In this document: positions 1 to 9,281 of the stretch, one piece after another
Layout: every line of letters starts with the position of its first letter
How positions within the stretch are numbered: the stretch's first letter is position 1
Origin: Myxococcales bacterium
GTDB lineage: Bacteria > Myxococcota_A > Polyangia > Haliangiales > Haliangiaceae
DNA: 64,000 nt
NCBI GenBank assembly: GCA_016720595.1
Contig: JADKKI010000006.1
Span: 372,001-436,000, forward strand
Direction of reading: 5' to 3'
Notes under the pieces: model-generated
The model's database searches: none
Told to the model about the DNA's origin: nothing
What the model saw: only the letters and a program-made list of their open reading frames with translations
Program-made: the position numbers and the translations under genes

Positions 1-1
1 C

Positions 2-93
2 GAGCTCCAGACGCAGATCCCGGCGGGGACCAAGGTCGTGCTCGATCCCCCCGCGAGCCTCACCGACGGACAGAAGGTCAAGGAGAAGTCTTC

Positions 94-97
<4 letters not shown>
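2..97 (+). CDS. 3' end of a probable membrane-fusion (periplasmic adaptor) protein
   Basis: Only the last 31 codons are inside the window. They read as a short basic tail ending in KVKEKSS and stop in a TGA that overlaps the ATG of the ABC ATPase gene (ATGA junction). No domain can be recognised in so short a tail. The role is inferred from position alone: in MacAB-like operons the gene just before the ATPase usually encodes a HlyD/MacA-type adaptor. It could also be another small operon partner. Confidence 0.45.
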
Positions 98-776
<679 letters not shown>

Positions 777-780
<4 letters not shown>

Positions 781-1955
781 ACGGCGCCACCTACGCGAGC
801 AGGAACCTCCTCCGTCGCAAGGGGCGCACCATCCTGACGGTGCTGGCGGTTGCCGTCGCCGTCCTGATCTTCTGTCTGATCCGCACGGTCGTGGTCGCGT
901 GGAACGCGGGCGCCGACGAGGCCGCCCAGGATCGTCTCGCGACTCGCCACAAGGTCTCGATCACGATGCAGTTGCCGAAGCGGTACATCGACGACCTGCG
1001 CGACCCGGCGAAGTTCCCGGGGATCAAGGCTTCGACCTGGGCGAACTGGTTCGGCGCCAAGGACCCGCGCGAGCGCGTGCCGTTCTTCGCGGGGTTCGCC
1101 GTCGACCCCAACACCTGGTTCGACGTGATGGACGAGATGAAGGTCGATCCGGCGCAGCTCGCCGAGTGGAAGACCACCAACAACGGCGCGATCCTCGGCG
1201 ATCTGCTCGCGAAGTCCCTCGAGGTCAAGGTCGGTGACGACGTCACGATCGCGAGCGACATCTTCCCCGGTGACTGGAAGTTCAAGGTCGTGGGCATCTA
1301 CGAGCCGTTGCGGAAGACGGCCGACCGCAACTCCTTCGTGTTCCGGTGGGACTTCCTGAACAACGACCCGCGGAGTGCCTTCATGAAGGAGCAGATCGGC
1401 TGGGTGATCTCGCGCATCGACCAACCCGGTCAGAGCGCCGCGATCTCTCGCGCGATCGACAAGCTGTTCGACGAGCGGGACGATCAGACGATCACGATGA
1501 GCGAGCGCGCGTTCCAGCTGTCGTTCCTTGGCGGCTTCGCGGCAGTGCTGAGTGCCTTCACGATCGTCTCGATCGCGATCCTCGTGATCATGGGGCTGAT
1601 CCTCGCGAACACGATCTCGATGAGCGTCCGCGAGCGGACCAACGAGTACGGCGTGCTCCGCGCGATCGGCTTTCTGCCCGGTTATCTGTTCCGATTCATC
1701 GTCGGTGAGGCGCTCCTCGTCGGCGTGGTCGGGGGCGTGTTCGGCGTGCTCATGACGATGGGGCTCATCAACGGGCTGCTCGGCCCGATGATCGAGGAGA
1801 ACATGGGTGCGTTCTTCCCGTACTTCCGCACGCCCTACAGCGTGCTCGCGGCCGGTCTCGGGTTCGCAGCGCTCGGCGGGCTGATCTCGGGCATCGTGCC
1901 CGCGGTGCTGGTGTCTCGCCGCAAGGTGACCGATGCGCTCCGGAGGGTCGACTGA
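777..1955 (+). CDS. FtsX/MacB-type ABC permease (first of two)
   Basis: The 392-aa protein has the MacB permease layout: one N-terminal membrane helix (about residues 15-40), a periplasmic domain of about 210 residues, and three C-terminal helices (about 255-285, 300-330 and 355-385). The segment after the second helix contains ERTNEYGVLRAIGF, the usual FtsX-family coupling-helix sequence. Its ATG overlaps the TGA of the ATPase gene, and its stop overlaps the start of the second permease. The two permeases differ in sequence, so the transporter is probably a heterodimer of membrane subunits. Confidence 0.92.
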
Positions 1956-3130
1956 TGGTGCCCATTCGCTACAACGTTCGCAGCCTGATCGTCCGCAAGG
2001 TCACCACCGCGGCCACGGCGGGCGGGCTCGCGCTCGTGGTGTTCGTGTTCGCCGCCGCACAGATGCTCGGCGAGGGCGCGAAGCGCGCGATGGTCTCCAG
2101 CGGTCGGGACGACACCGTCATCATCCTGCGCAAGGGCTCCGACAACGAGCTGTCGAGCGGAATCGCGGGCGAGTACAAGACGCTTGGCGACCGTCCCGAG
2201 GTCGCCAAGATCAGCGGCGTGGGTGTGATCGGGGAGGTGATCATCGTGATCACCGCCGAGGTGATCGGCGGCGACGAAGGCGCGACCTCGAACGTGCTCG
2301 TGCGCGGCATGCCCGCCGAGGGGTTCGCGTACCGCCCCGAGGCCACGATCGTCAGCGGCCGGCTGCCGAAGCCCGGCACCAACGAGGTCATCGTGGGCCG
2401 GGCGATCTCCGGCAAGTTCAAGGGTGTCGGCCCCGGCGAGAGCTTCGACTTGCGGCGCAACCGGCCGCTCCAGGTGGTGGGGGAGTTCGCCGCGGGCGGG
2501 TCGTCCTACGAGTCCGAGGTGTGGGGAGACCGCGACGTCATCGGCAAGGCGGTGGGTCGCGAGAACTCGGTGTCCTCGGCGCGCGTCCGGCTCACCGACC
2601 CAGGGAAGTTCGAACCGTTTCGGCTCTCGGTCGAGGGCGACAAGAACTTCAGCCTCAAGGCGATGCGCGAGCAGGACTACTACGAGAAGCAATCTGCAGG
2701 CACCGCGGGCTTCCTCACGATCCTCGGGACCGGGATCGCGATCCTGTTCGCGATCGCCGCGATGATCGGCGCGGCGATCACCATGAACGGCGCAGTCGCC
2801 AATCGCACGCGCGAGATCGGCACGCTGCGGGCGCTCGGCTTCTCACGGCTCGCCATCCTGTCCTCGTTCGTGTTCGAGGCCATCTTCCTCGCGCTCATCG
2901 GCGGCGTGGTCGGGCTCTCGTTCGTGATGCTGCTGTCCCTGAAGACGTTCCGCGTCATGAACTTCGCGACGTTCTCGGACATCGTGATCCGGTTTCAGCC
3001 GACGGTGGGCGTCGTCGTCAGCTCGCTGGTGTTCGCCGTCGTGATGGGCCTGCTCGGTGGGTTGGTCCCGGCGATCCGCGCTGCCCGCGTGTCACCGGTC
3101 GAGGCCATGCGAGGCTTAGATCAGGCTTAG
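1955..3130 (+). CDS. FtsX/MacB-type ABC permease (second of two)
   Basis: This 391-aa protein repeats the topology of its neighbour: an N-terminal helix, a large extracytoplasmic domain and three C-terminal helices. It carries the motif RTREIGTLRALGFSR after the second helix, and ends with RVSPVEAMRGL, a typical FtsX-family C-terminus. It starts at an ATG overlapping the TGA of the preceding permease gene (TGATG). Its TAG stop is interlocked with the TAA stop of the convergent antiporter gene, leaving no room for a terminator between the two genes. Confidence 0.92.
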   Translation: MVPIRYNVRSLIVRKVTTAATAGGLALVVFVFAAAQMLGEGAKRAMVSSGRDDTVIILRKGSDNELSSGIAGEYKTLGDRPEVAKISGVGVIGEVIIVITAEVIGGDEGATSNVLVRGMPAEGFAYRPEATIVSGRLPKPGTNEVIVGRAISGKFKGVGPGESFDLRRNRPLQVVGEFAAGGSSYESEVWGDRDVIGKAVGRENSVSSARVRLTDPGKFEPFRLSVEGDKNFSLKAMREQDYYEKQSAGTAGFLTILGTGIAILFAIAAMIGAAITMNGAVANRTREIGTLRALGFSRLAILSSFVFEAIFLALIGGVVGLSFVMLLSLKTFRVMNFATFSDIVIRFQPTVGVVVSSLVFAVVMGLLGGLVPAIRAARVSPVEAMRGLDQA

Positions 3131-4392
3131 ACCTGCGCGATGCCGAGATAGGCGAGCGCGCCGGCGAGATATCCGAGCAGCGCCGGCAGCGAGAGCTTGC
3201 GCACGTACCAGCCGAACGTGATCCGCTGCATCCCCATCACGGCGATCCCGGCCGCGGAGCCGATGATCAAGATGCTGCCTCCGGTGCCCGCGCAGTAGGC
3301 GAGGAACAGCCAGAAGTGATGATCCGTGGGGAAGTGCGCGAGCGAGTACATGCCCTGCGCGGCCGCGACGAGCGGGACGTTGTCGACGACTGCGGAGGAC
3401 AGGCCGATCGACATCGTGATCACGTCGACGTTCCCGATCGTCTCGTCCATGTGATGCGCGAGTGAGGTGAGGAGGCCCGCGCTCTGGAGCGCGCCGATCG
3501 CGAGGAGGATCCCGAGGAAGAACAGGATGCTCTGCGAGTCCACGCGCTGGAGCGCTCCGGCGACGGACAGGGCGCTCTTGCGCTCGTCGTTCTTCGACTT
3601 GTGGATCAGCTCCGTCACCGTCCACAGCACGCCGAGGCCGAGCAGGATCCCCATGAACGGTGGGAGGTGGGTGAGCGTCTTGAACACCGGCACGAACAGC
3701 AGCACGCCCCCGCCGACGATCAGCACCATCCGGCGCTCGAGCGGCGTGGTCGGGCGTACGCGCTCGGAAACATCGGCTTCGGGGCGCCGGACGTTGCCCT
3801 TCATCCGCAGGCCGAGCCACAGCACGGGGACCGCGACGGAGACCAGCGCAGGCACGAGGAGGTGCTTGATGATCGTGGTGGTCGTGATCTGACCACCGAT
3901 CCACAGCATCGTCGTGGTGACGTCGCCGATCGGAGACCACACGCCGCCCGCGTTGGCGGCGACGATCACGGCACCGCCGTACATCATCTTGTCCTCGTCG
4001 TCGCGGACGAGCTTGCGGACCAGGGACATCATGACGATCGAGGCGGTCAGGTTGTCGAGCACGGCGGACATCACGAAGCCGAGCAGGGCGACCACCACGA
4101 GCAAGCGCCGCCGCGACACCGTCTTGATCCGAGAGGTGATCAGCTCGAAGCCATCGTGCGCATCGATCAGCTCGACGATCGTCATCGCGCCGAGCAGGAA
4201 GAACAGGATCCCCGAGAGGTCGCCCATCTGGTGGACCAGGGCATCGCCGATGGTGTGGTGATCACCGGCGAGGATGTACGCGGTCCAGCACGCCACGCCG
4301 GTCAGCAGGGCAGACGCGGCCTTGTTCACGCCGAGCGCGTGCTCGAACACGATCGCCAGGTAGCCGATGGCGAACAGCAGGATCAACAGCAT
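3127..4392 (-). CDS. nhaD: NhaD-like Na+/H+ antiporter
   Basis: The protein (421 aa from the ATG at 4392) is almost wholly hydrophobic, with about twelve membrane segments. It carries the two NhaD/ion-transporter signatures VLDNLTASIVM and SAVVDNVPLVAA, each with an Asp-Asn pair inside a membrane helix. NhaD proteins exchange cytoplasmic Na+ or Li+ for H+. The open frame extends upstream to 4794, but that extension is arginine-rich, overlaps the LamG gene antisense and has no membrane character, so the start at MLLILLFAIGYL was chosen. The wider ArsB/NhaD superfamily is certain; the exact ion is inferred. Confidence 0.88.
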   Translation of the reverse strand: MLLILLFAIGYLAIVFEHALGVNKAASALLTGVACWTAYILAGDHHTIGDALVHQMGDLSGILFFLLGAMTIVELIDAHDGFELITSRIKTVSRRRLLVVVALLGFVMSAVLDNLTASIVMMSLVRKLVRDDEDKMMYGGAVIVAANAGGVWSPIGDVTTTMLWIGGQITTTTIIKHLLVPALVSVAVPVLWLGLRMKGNVRRPEADVSERVRPTTPLERRMVLIVGGGVLLFVPVFKTLTHLPPFMGILLGLGVLWTVTELIHKSKNDERKSALSVAGALQRVDSQSILFFLGILLAIGALQSAGLLTSLAHHMDETIGNVDVITMSIGLSSAVVDNVPLVAAAQGMYSLAHFPTDHHFWLFLAYCAGTGGSILIIGSAAGIAVMGMQRITFGWYVRKLSLPALLGYLAGALAYLGIAQV

Positions 4393-4505
4393 GCGCGGCG
4401 CTCCCTCGAGAGGTGGTGCTGGCGGCCCGACCAGCACGGAGCCTGCAGCGACCATCGCTGCACCCGTTGATGCTGGATCGTTGTTAGCACACCTGACGTT
4501 CCAGC

Positions 4506-5681
4506 TCACAGCGAAGCGGCAGGGCCGAGCGCGTAGAACGTCTGCGGCGCGCTCTGGTTCCAGTACTCGGTCAGGATCCAGCCCGGGGTGCGCACGGCGT
4601 CGGAGACCCGTAGCTCGTCGAGCTGACCGGCGAAGAACGTGGCGGCAGGGTCGTTCGGGTTCCCGCCCCACAGCCACGCCGCCGGCTGCGCGATCTGGGT
4701 CCACAACGTGGGCGCGTTGACGATCGCGTACGTCAGGGGCAGCCCGTTGACGTACAGCTTCACCTCCTTGGTCGCGAACGCATAGGTCACGCACGCGAAC
4801 GCCCAGGTGTTGTTCGCGAACGGATTGGTGACCAGGTTGTAGTCGTTGACGTTACCCACCCACGGGTAGAAGTAGTGGTCCCCATCCGCCTGCACCGACC
4901 ACGAGAAGCCGTTCGGTGTGCCGGCGAACGCGTTGCCGGAGCTCATCACCAGCTGCACCCGGCCGGCGCTCGGGTCGACGAACTTCACCCACATCGCGAA
5001 CGTGCCGGCCGCGGCGGTCGCGTCGAGGCTCGTGCTGTCGGGCACGTTGATGCGGTCGTCGACGCCGTCGAACGTCGTCGCTTGGCCGAGCTTGCCCACG
5101 CCCCCGAGCAGCGGCCCGCCGACGGCGGTGCCGTGGTTGCTGTTGGAGGTCGAGTCCTTCACTCCGCCGGTGCCACCCACGTCTCCGTCGAGATGCCACA
5201 CGCCGCGGTAGGTCGCGTTCCAGGTGGCCGCGGCGTTCGATTGATCGGTGGCCGCCGGGTTGCCGTAATACAGGTAGAGCGTGGTGGTTGCGGTGGAGGA
5301 CAGGGAGGGCACGCGGACCCACGCGATCAGCTCACCAGTGCTCTTCACGAAGCGCTGGCGCTGATATGGCAACCGCGTCACCCCATCGTCGGCGATGAAC
5401 ATGATGTCGCCGCCATCGGCGCTGGCATCCGCGGCGAGGTCGGGATCGGTCGGTAGCGAGATCAACACGGGGAAGCCCAGGTGCGGGCCGGCCGCGACCT
5501 TGGTGTTGTCGATCGTGATCGTCTTGCGCCGGGTCCACTCAGTCGTCGGCAGAAACGAGTCGGCGGGCGTGTCGATCGATGTGTCGGTCAACGTGTCGGT
5601 CAGCGCGTCGATGCCGTCAGTCGCGGCCACGCGGAACCCACAGCCACCGACGATCAACGCGAGGACGCCCAGGCGCGACAC
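4506..5681 (-). CDS. DUF2341/LamG-domain lipoprotein
   Basis: This 391-aa protein has a short signal peptide ending in the lipobox VGGC (Cys near residue 14), then a Thr/Asp-rich linker. A DUF2341-like domain follows (about 50-155, with PVLISLPTDPDL and TTTLYLYYGNP). A LamG/concanavalin-like domain follows to the C-terminus, containing WHLDGDVGG and the closing segment GQLDELRVSDAVRTPGWI. DUF2341-LamG proteins are exported and thought to bind glycans or other surface ligands; the ligand here is unknown. The gene is divergent from the TonB-receptor gene. A 113-bp gap separates it from the downstream antiporter gene. Confidence 0.82.
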   Translation of the reverse strand: MSRLGVLALIVGGCGFRVAATDGIDALTDTLTDTSIDTPADSFLPTTEWTRRKTITIDNTKVAAGPHLGFPVLISLPTDPDLAADASADGGDIMFIADDGVTRLPYQRQRFVKSTGELIAWVRVPSLSSTATTTLYLYYGNPAATDQSNAAATWNATYRGVWHLDGDVGGTGGVKDSTSNSNHGTAVGGPLLGGVGKLGQATTFDGVDDRINVPDSTSLDATAAAGTFAMWVKFVDPSAGRVQLVMSSGNAFAGTPNGFSWSVQADGDHYFYPWVGNVNDYNLVTNPFANNTWAFACVTYAFATKEVKLYVNGLPLTYAIVNAPTLWTQIAQPAAWLWGGNPNDPAATFFAGQLDELRVSDAVRTPGWILTEYWNQSAPQTFYALGPAASL

Positions 5682-5783
5682 ATCCCATCGTACTCCGATC
5701 TGGAACCGCCTGGTTTGGCTGCCCTTTTTCGCGGCGATCCCATGGGCCTACACCCTCGTACCTCCTCCGGGATGAGGACCACC

Positions 5784-6917
5784 ATGACCCTGCTCCGCAA
5801 GCTCGGTGCCGTCACCGGCATCACCGTGTTCGCAGCGTCGTCGGCGTTCGCACAGCCCACCGCCGCGCCGGAGCTCACGCCGCTGACCGACGAGCAGCTG
5901 CTCGAGGCCGCCAACGCCGCCGCCGAGGCCGCCGAGTCCGACGAGGTGATCGAGGTCAGCTCGGAGGCGCCGGCCGAATCGGCGTCCTCGGTGCACCTCT
6001 CGCAGGACCAGCTGCACTATCGCTCGCGCACGCAGCCCTCGGATCTGCTGCGGCAGGTGCCGGGGCTCGTGGTCTCGCAGCACGCCGGCGGCGGCAAGAG
6101 CGATCAGTACTTCATCCGCGGCTTCGATGCGGATCACGGCACCGACGTCGCGATCTTCGCCGATGGCATCCCGGTCAACCTGACCTCGCACGGTCACGGC
6201 CAGGGCTATGCCGACACCCACTGGCTGATCCCCGAGACGCTCGACAGCGTGGACATGCACAAGGGCCCGTACGCGGCGCGCTACGGCGATTTCTACACGG
6301 CCGGCGCTCTCGAGCTGAAGACGATCGACAAGATCGAGGGCCCGACGATGTGGATCGCGGCGGGCGCGCCGATCACCGGGGTCGGCGTCAATCGCCGGCT
6401 GGTCGGGATGGCGAGCCCGCAGCTGCGGAACAACCCGGACGACAAGTCCCTGCTCGCGATCCAGATCGGCGAGACCGACGGGCCGTTCGTGCACCCGCAA
6501 GACTTCCGCCACGGCAACGCGCTCGGCAAGTGGCAGGGCAGTGTGGGTCCGGGCGATCTGAAGATCGAGGCGAACTGGTATCACGGCACCTGGAACCAAT
6601 CCGGTCAGCTGCCGGCCAACGAGATCGCCGCCGGTCGGCTCGCGCGGTTCGGCGCCGTGGATCCGAGCGAGGGCGGCAAGGCGACCCGCGCGAGCGGCCA
6701 GATCGCCTACACCGTGCGCGACAGCCAGGCGGGATCGGCGTGGCGCTCGAGTGCGTACGGGGTGGGCAACCAGCTCGACCTGTTCTCGAACTTCACCTGT
6801 ACGCCCGCGATCAGATCAACGGCGACGAGATCGAGCAGACCGACAATCGGGTCCTCTACGGCGCTGACACCGCGTACGAGAAGCGGATCGGCTCCGGCGA
6901 TCTGCAGACGTTCCTGA
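5784..6917 (+). CDS. TonB-dependent receptor, N-terminal part (frameshifted gene)
   Basis: The frame encodes a signal peptide (hydrophobic stretch ending SSAFAQ), a short spacer and a TonB receptor plug domain containing PSDLLRQVPGLVV, FIRGFDADHG and GPYAARYGDF, and then the first barrel strands. Sense coding in this frame ends at SNFT near 6797; what follows to the stop at 6917 is out-of-frame readthrough. The rest of the barrel continues in the next frame. The ATG at 5784 was preferred over 5772 because GAGG lies seven bases upstream of it. TonB receptors import scarce ligands across the outer membrane. The neighbouring copper genes make a metal ligand possible, but nothing in the sequence proves it. 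Confidence 0.8.
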   Translation: MTLLRKLGAVTGITVFAASSAFAQPTAAPELTPLTDEQLLEAANAAAEAAESDEVIEVSSEAPAESASSVHLSQDQLHYRSRTQPSDLLRQVPGLVVSQHAGGGKSDQYFIRGFDADHGTDVAIFADGIPVNLTSHGHGQGYADTHWLIPETLDSVDMHKGPYAARYGDFYTAGALELKTIDKIEGPTMWIAAGAPITGVGVNRRLVGMASPQLRNNPDDKSLLAIQIGETDGPFVHPQDFRHGNALGKWQGSVGPGDLKIEANWYHGTWNQSGQLPANEIAAGRLARFGAVDPSEGGKATRASGQIAYTVRDSQAGSAWRSSAYGVGNQLDLFSNFTCTPAIRSTATRSSRPTIGSSTALTPRTRSGSAPAICRRS

Positions 6918-8140
6918 CGGTGGGCGCGCAGCTCCGCGCGGACGACGTGCAGACCTCGCTGTGGCATGCCTCGCAGCGCAAGCGACTGGAGGCCTGCTTC
7001 GCCGAGGGCGCGAACCCGTGCAACCGCACCGACAACCACATCAAGAACGTCGCCGCGTATGCCGAGGCGAAGATCATGAAGGGCGATTGGCTGCGGATCT
7101 ATCCCGGCCTCCGCGTGGATGGCTTCTCGTGGAACGTCTCCGATCTCGATCCCGAGACGGCCAACGATCCGATGACCACCACCGGTGGCAGCGCGACCGC
7201 GGCGATCGTCAGCCCGAAGCTGTCGGTCGAGATCGCGGACTCCGAGGTGATCAGCCTGTTCGCGAATGCGGGCGCCGGCTTCCACTCGAACGATGCCCGC
7301 GCCGCGGTGGCCTCGCACGGAGAAGGTGCGCTCGCGCGCGCCATCGGTGGTGAGGTCGGTGCGCGGATGAAGCCGCATGCGCGTGCCCGCGTCTCGGCGG
7401 ACGTGTGGTACCTGCACCTCGCCTCGGAGCAGGTGTGGAGCGGCGATGCGGGCGGCACCGAGGCCTCCGATCCCACGCGCCGCTTCGGGCTCGATCTCGA
7501 GGGCTCGGTGGACGCGACCGACTGGCTCTCCCTCGACGCGAACGTGACGTGGGCCCACGCCACCGCCGTGGCCAACGCGGGCAATGGCGGCGCACTCGCG
7601 CTCGCCCCGCGCTGGATGGGCTCGGGCGGCGTCAGCCTCCACGACAAGCGCGGCTTCATCTCGGTGCGCACCCGCGGGATCGGCGATCGCCCGGGCAACG
7701 ACGATGGTTCGCTGACCGCCGAGGGCTACCTGATCTTCGATGTCATCGCGGGCAAGAAGCTCGGTAAGTCGATCGATCTCAACCTCACCGTCAACAACGT
7801 GTTCGACAGCGCGTGGCGCGAAGCACAGTTCGCCGAGCAATCGCGCGTGACGCCGACCGCGGGCCTGATGGAGCAGATGCACTACACGCCGGGCCTCCCG
7901 CTGACGGCGACCGTGACGGCCGCGTACACGTACTGGACCGCAATGCGGGCTGGGGGGGGGGCGGGCGGGGTTAGAGAGGGAAGCGGGGGGGGGGGGCGGG
8001 GGCGGGGGCCGCGGGGGCCTACGGGACGATGCCGTCGCGCGCGAGCTCTGCGGCGGTGGCCTCGGTCGCTGCAGTGCCGGCGGGAGGCTCGTACCAGCCC
8101 GGATCGGTGGTGGCGTCGGCGAGCTGGTCGCGAATCTTGA
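6795..8140 (+). CDS. TonB-dependent receptor, C-terminal barrel part (frameshifted gene)
   Basis: From YARDQINGDE onward this frame continues the receptor without a gap in sense, through typical barrel strands (for example RIYPGLRVDGFSWNV and INLNLTVNNVFDS-like text) to AYTYWTAMRAG near 7955. Adding one base, for example making CC at 6796-6797 into CCC, joins it to the N-terminal part as one receptor of roughly 720 residues. The frame then runs through a G-rich tract and on into the antisense of the multicopper oxidase gene, so the last 60 codons are not real coding. A one-base change in the G tract would bring a TAG at 7972 into frame. Confidence 0.72.
7952..8017 (+). repeat. G-rich tract with homopolymer G runs
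   Basis: Within 66 bases there are G runs of 10, 3, 4, 3, 12, 5, 5 and 5, separated mostly by single C bases. The tract fills the gap between the convergent TonB-receptor and multicopper oxidase genes. It could fold into a G-quadruplex or end transcription, or it could be an assembly artefact. Its run lengths are the least trustworthy bases in the window. Confidence 0.7.
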
Positions 8141-9281
8141 GCAGCGTGAACATCCCGCCCATCTCGATCACGCCGTGCGGCCCCTTGAGGCCGAGCATCG
8201 AGATCGAGTTCTTCGGCTGCTCCATCCGCATGTGCGCCATCTCGCTCATGCCGTCCGCGCCCATCGTCATGTAGCCGGGCGCCACGCGACCGAGCTTCTC
8301 GTCGAGCCCGCGGACGTCGGCGCCGATCAGGTTGGCGGAGTCGTGACCCATCTGGTTCATCGCGTGGTGGGTCATGTGGCAGTGCATCGGCCAGTCGCCG
8401 GGTGCGCGCGCCGTGAACTCGACCGTGCGCGTGGTGCCGACGGGCACGAGCACGGTGGTCTCGGGGATCCGCGCGGCGGGCGGGACCGGGCCGCCATCGG
8501 TGGACACCATCTCGAACGTGTGGCCGTGGAGGTGGATCGGGTGGTGATCCATCGGGCCGAGGTTGCCGAACCGGATCCGGATCCGATCGCCGGTCTCGGC
8601 GAGCAGCGGCGCGGTGCCGGGGAACGCCTTGCCGTTGAACGTCAGGACGTTGAAGTCGTTCATGGCGAGGGGATCCGGCCGCGACGTCCCGATCGGGATC
8701 TTCCACTCGTGGGACATCAGGACGTAGTCCCGGATCCGCTCGCCCTGGGCCCGCTTCGGGTGGACGACGATCATGCCCATCATGCCGAGCGCGATCTGCG
8801 TCATCTCGTCGGCGTGCGGGTGGTACATGAACGTGCCGGCACGATCGAACGCGAACTCGTAGCGGAACGTCTTGCCCGGCTCGATCGGCGCCTGCGTGAG
8901 CCCGGCCACGCCGTCCATGCCATACGGGGCGAACACACCGTGCCAGTGCACGGACGTCCGCTCGGGGAGCGCGTTGGTCACATAGATCCGCACGCGCTCG
9001 CCCTCGGTGGCCTCGATCACGGGACCGGGGGTGGAGCCGTTGTAGCCCCACGCGGTGATCTCGAGGCCGGGCGCGAGCTGGTGCTTGATCGGCTCGGCGC
9101 GGAGATGAAAGATCCGTACGCCACCGGAGACCTTGGACGGCAGCAGCGATCCGTTCGGGACCATCACGTGCGACGAGATCGGCGTGACCTTGGGCGCGGC
9201 AGCCGCCGGGCCCTGCTTGACGATCAGCGAAGCGCCCGCGAGCAGGCTGGAGCCGAGGACGGTGCGGCGCGTGATCGTCAT
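8019..9281 (-). CDS. Multicopper oxidase (exported, Tat signal)
   Basis: This 420-aa protein begins with a Tat-like signal (RRTVLG, then a hydrophobic stretch to about residue 28). All copper-binding motifs are present: HWHG at 112-115, HPHAD at 154-158, HPIHLHGH at 247-254, and HCHMTHHAMNQM at 300-311. The last has the T1 copper His-Cys-His and an axial Met, so the enzyme should be active, oxidising substrates such as Cu(I) and reducing O2 to water in the periplasm. It is the last gene of the copper operon and overlaps the outer-membrane-factor gene by four bases (ATGA). Methionine- and histidine-rich stretches near the C-terminus fit a copper-tolerance role. Confidence 0.93.
   Translation of the reverse strand: MTITRRTVLGSSLLAGASLIVKQGPAAAAPKVTPISSHVMVPNGSLLPSKVSGGVRIFHLRAEPIKHQLAPGLEITAWGYNGSTPGPVIEATEGERVRIYVTNALPERTSVHWHGVFAPYGMDGVAGLTQAPIEPGKTFRYEFAFDRAGTFMYHPHADEMTQIALGMMGMIVVHPKRAQGERIRDYVLMSHEWKIPIGTSRPDPLAMNDFNVLTFNGKAFPGTAPLLAETGDRIRIRFGNLGPMDHHPIHLHGHTFEMVSTDGGPVPPAARIPETTVLVPVGTTRTVEFTARAPGDWPMHCHMTHHAMNQMGHDSANLIGADVRGLDEKLGRVAPGYMTMGADGMSEMAHMRMEQPKNSISMLGLKGPHGVIEMGGMFTLLKIRDQLADATTDPGWYEPPAGTAATEATAAELARDGIVP

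Noticed and set aside
4393..4794. The antiporter frame runs a further 134 codons upstream of the chosen start
   Set aside because: It is arginine-rich, lies antisense to the LamG gene and has no membrane character, so it is a shadow of that gene.
5682..5783. Possible cobalamin or other riboswitch before the TonB receptor
   Set aside because: The 102-base gap has no conserved riboswitch core and is too short.
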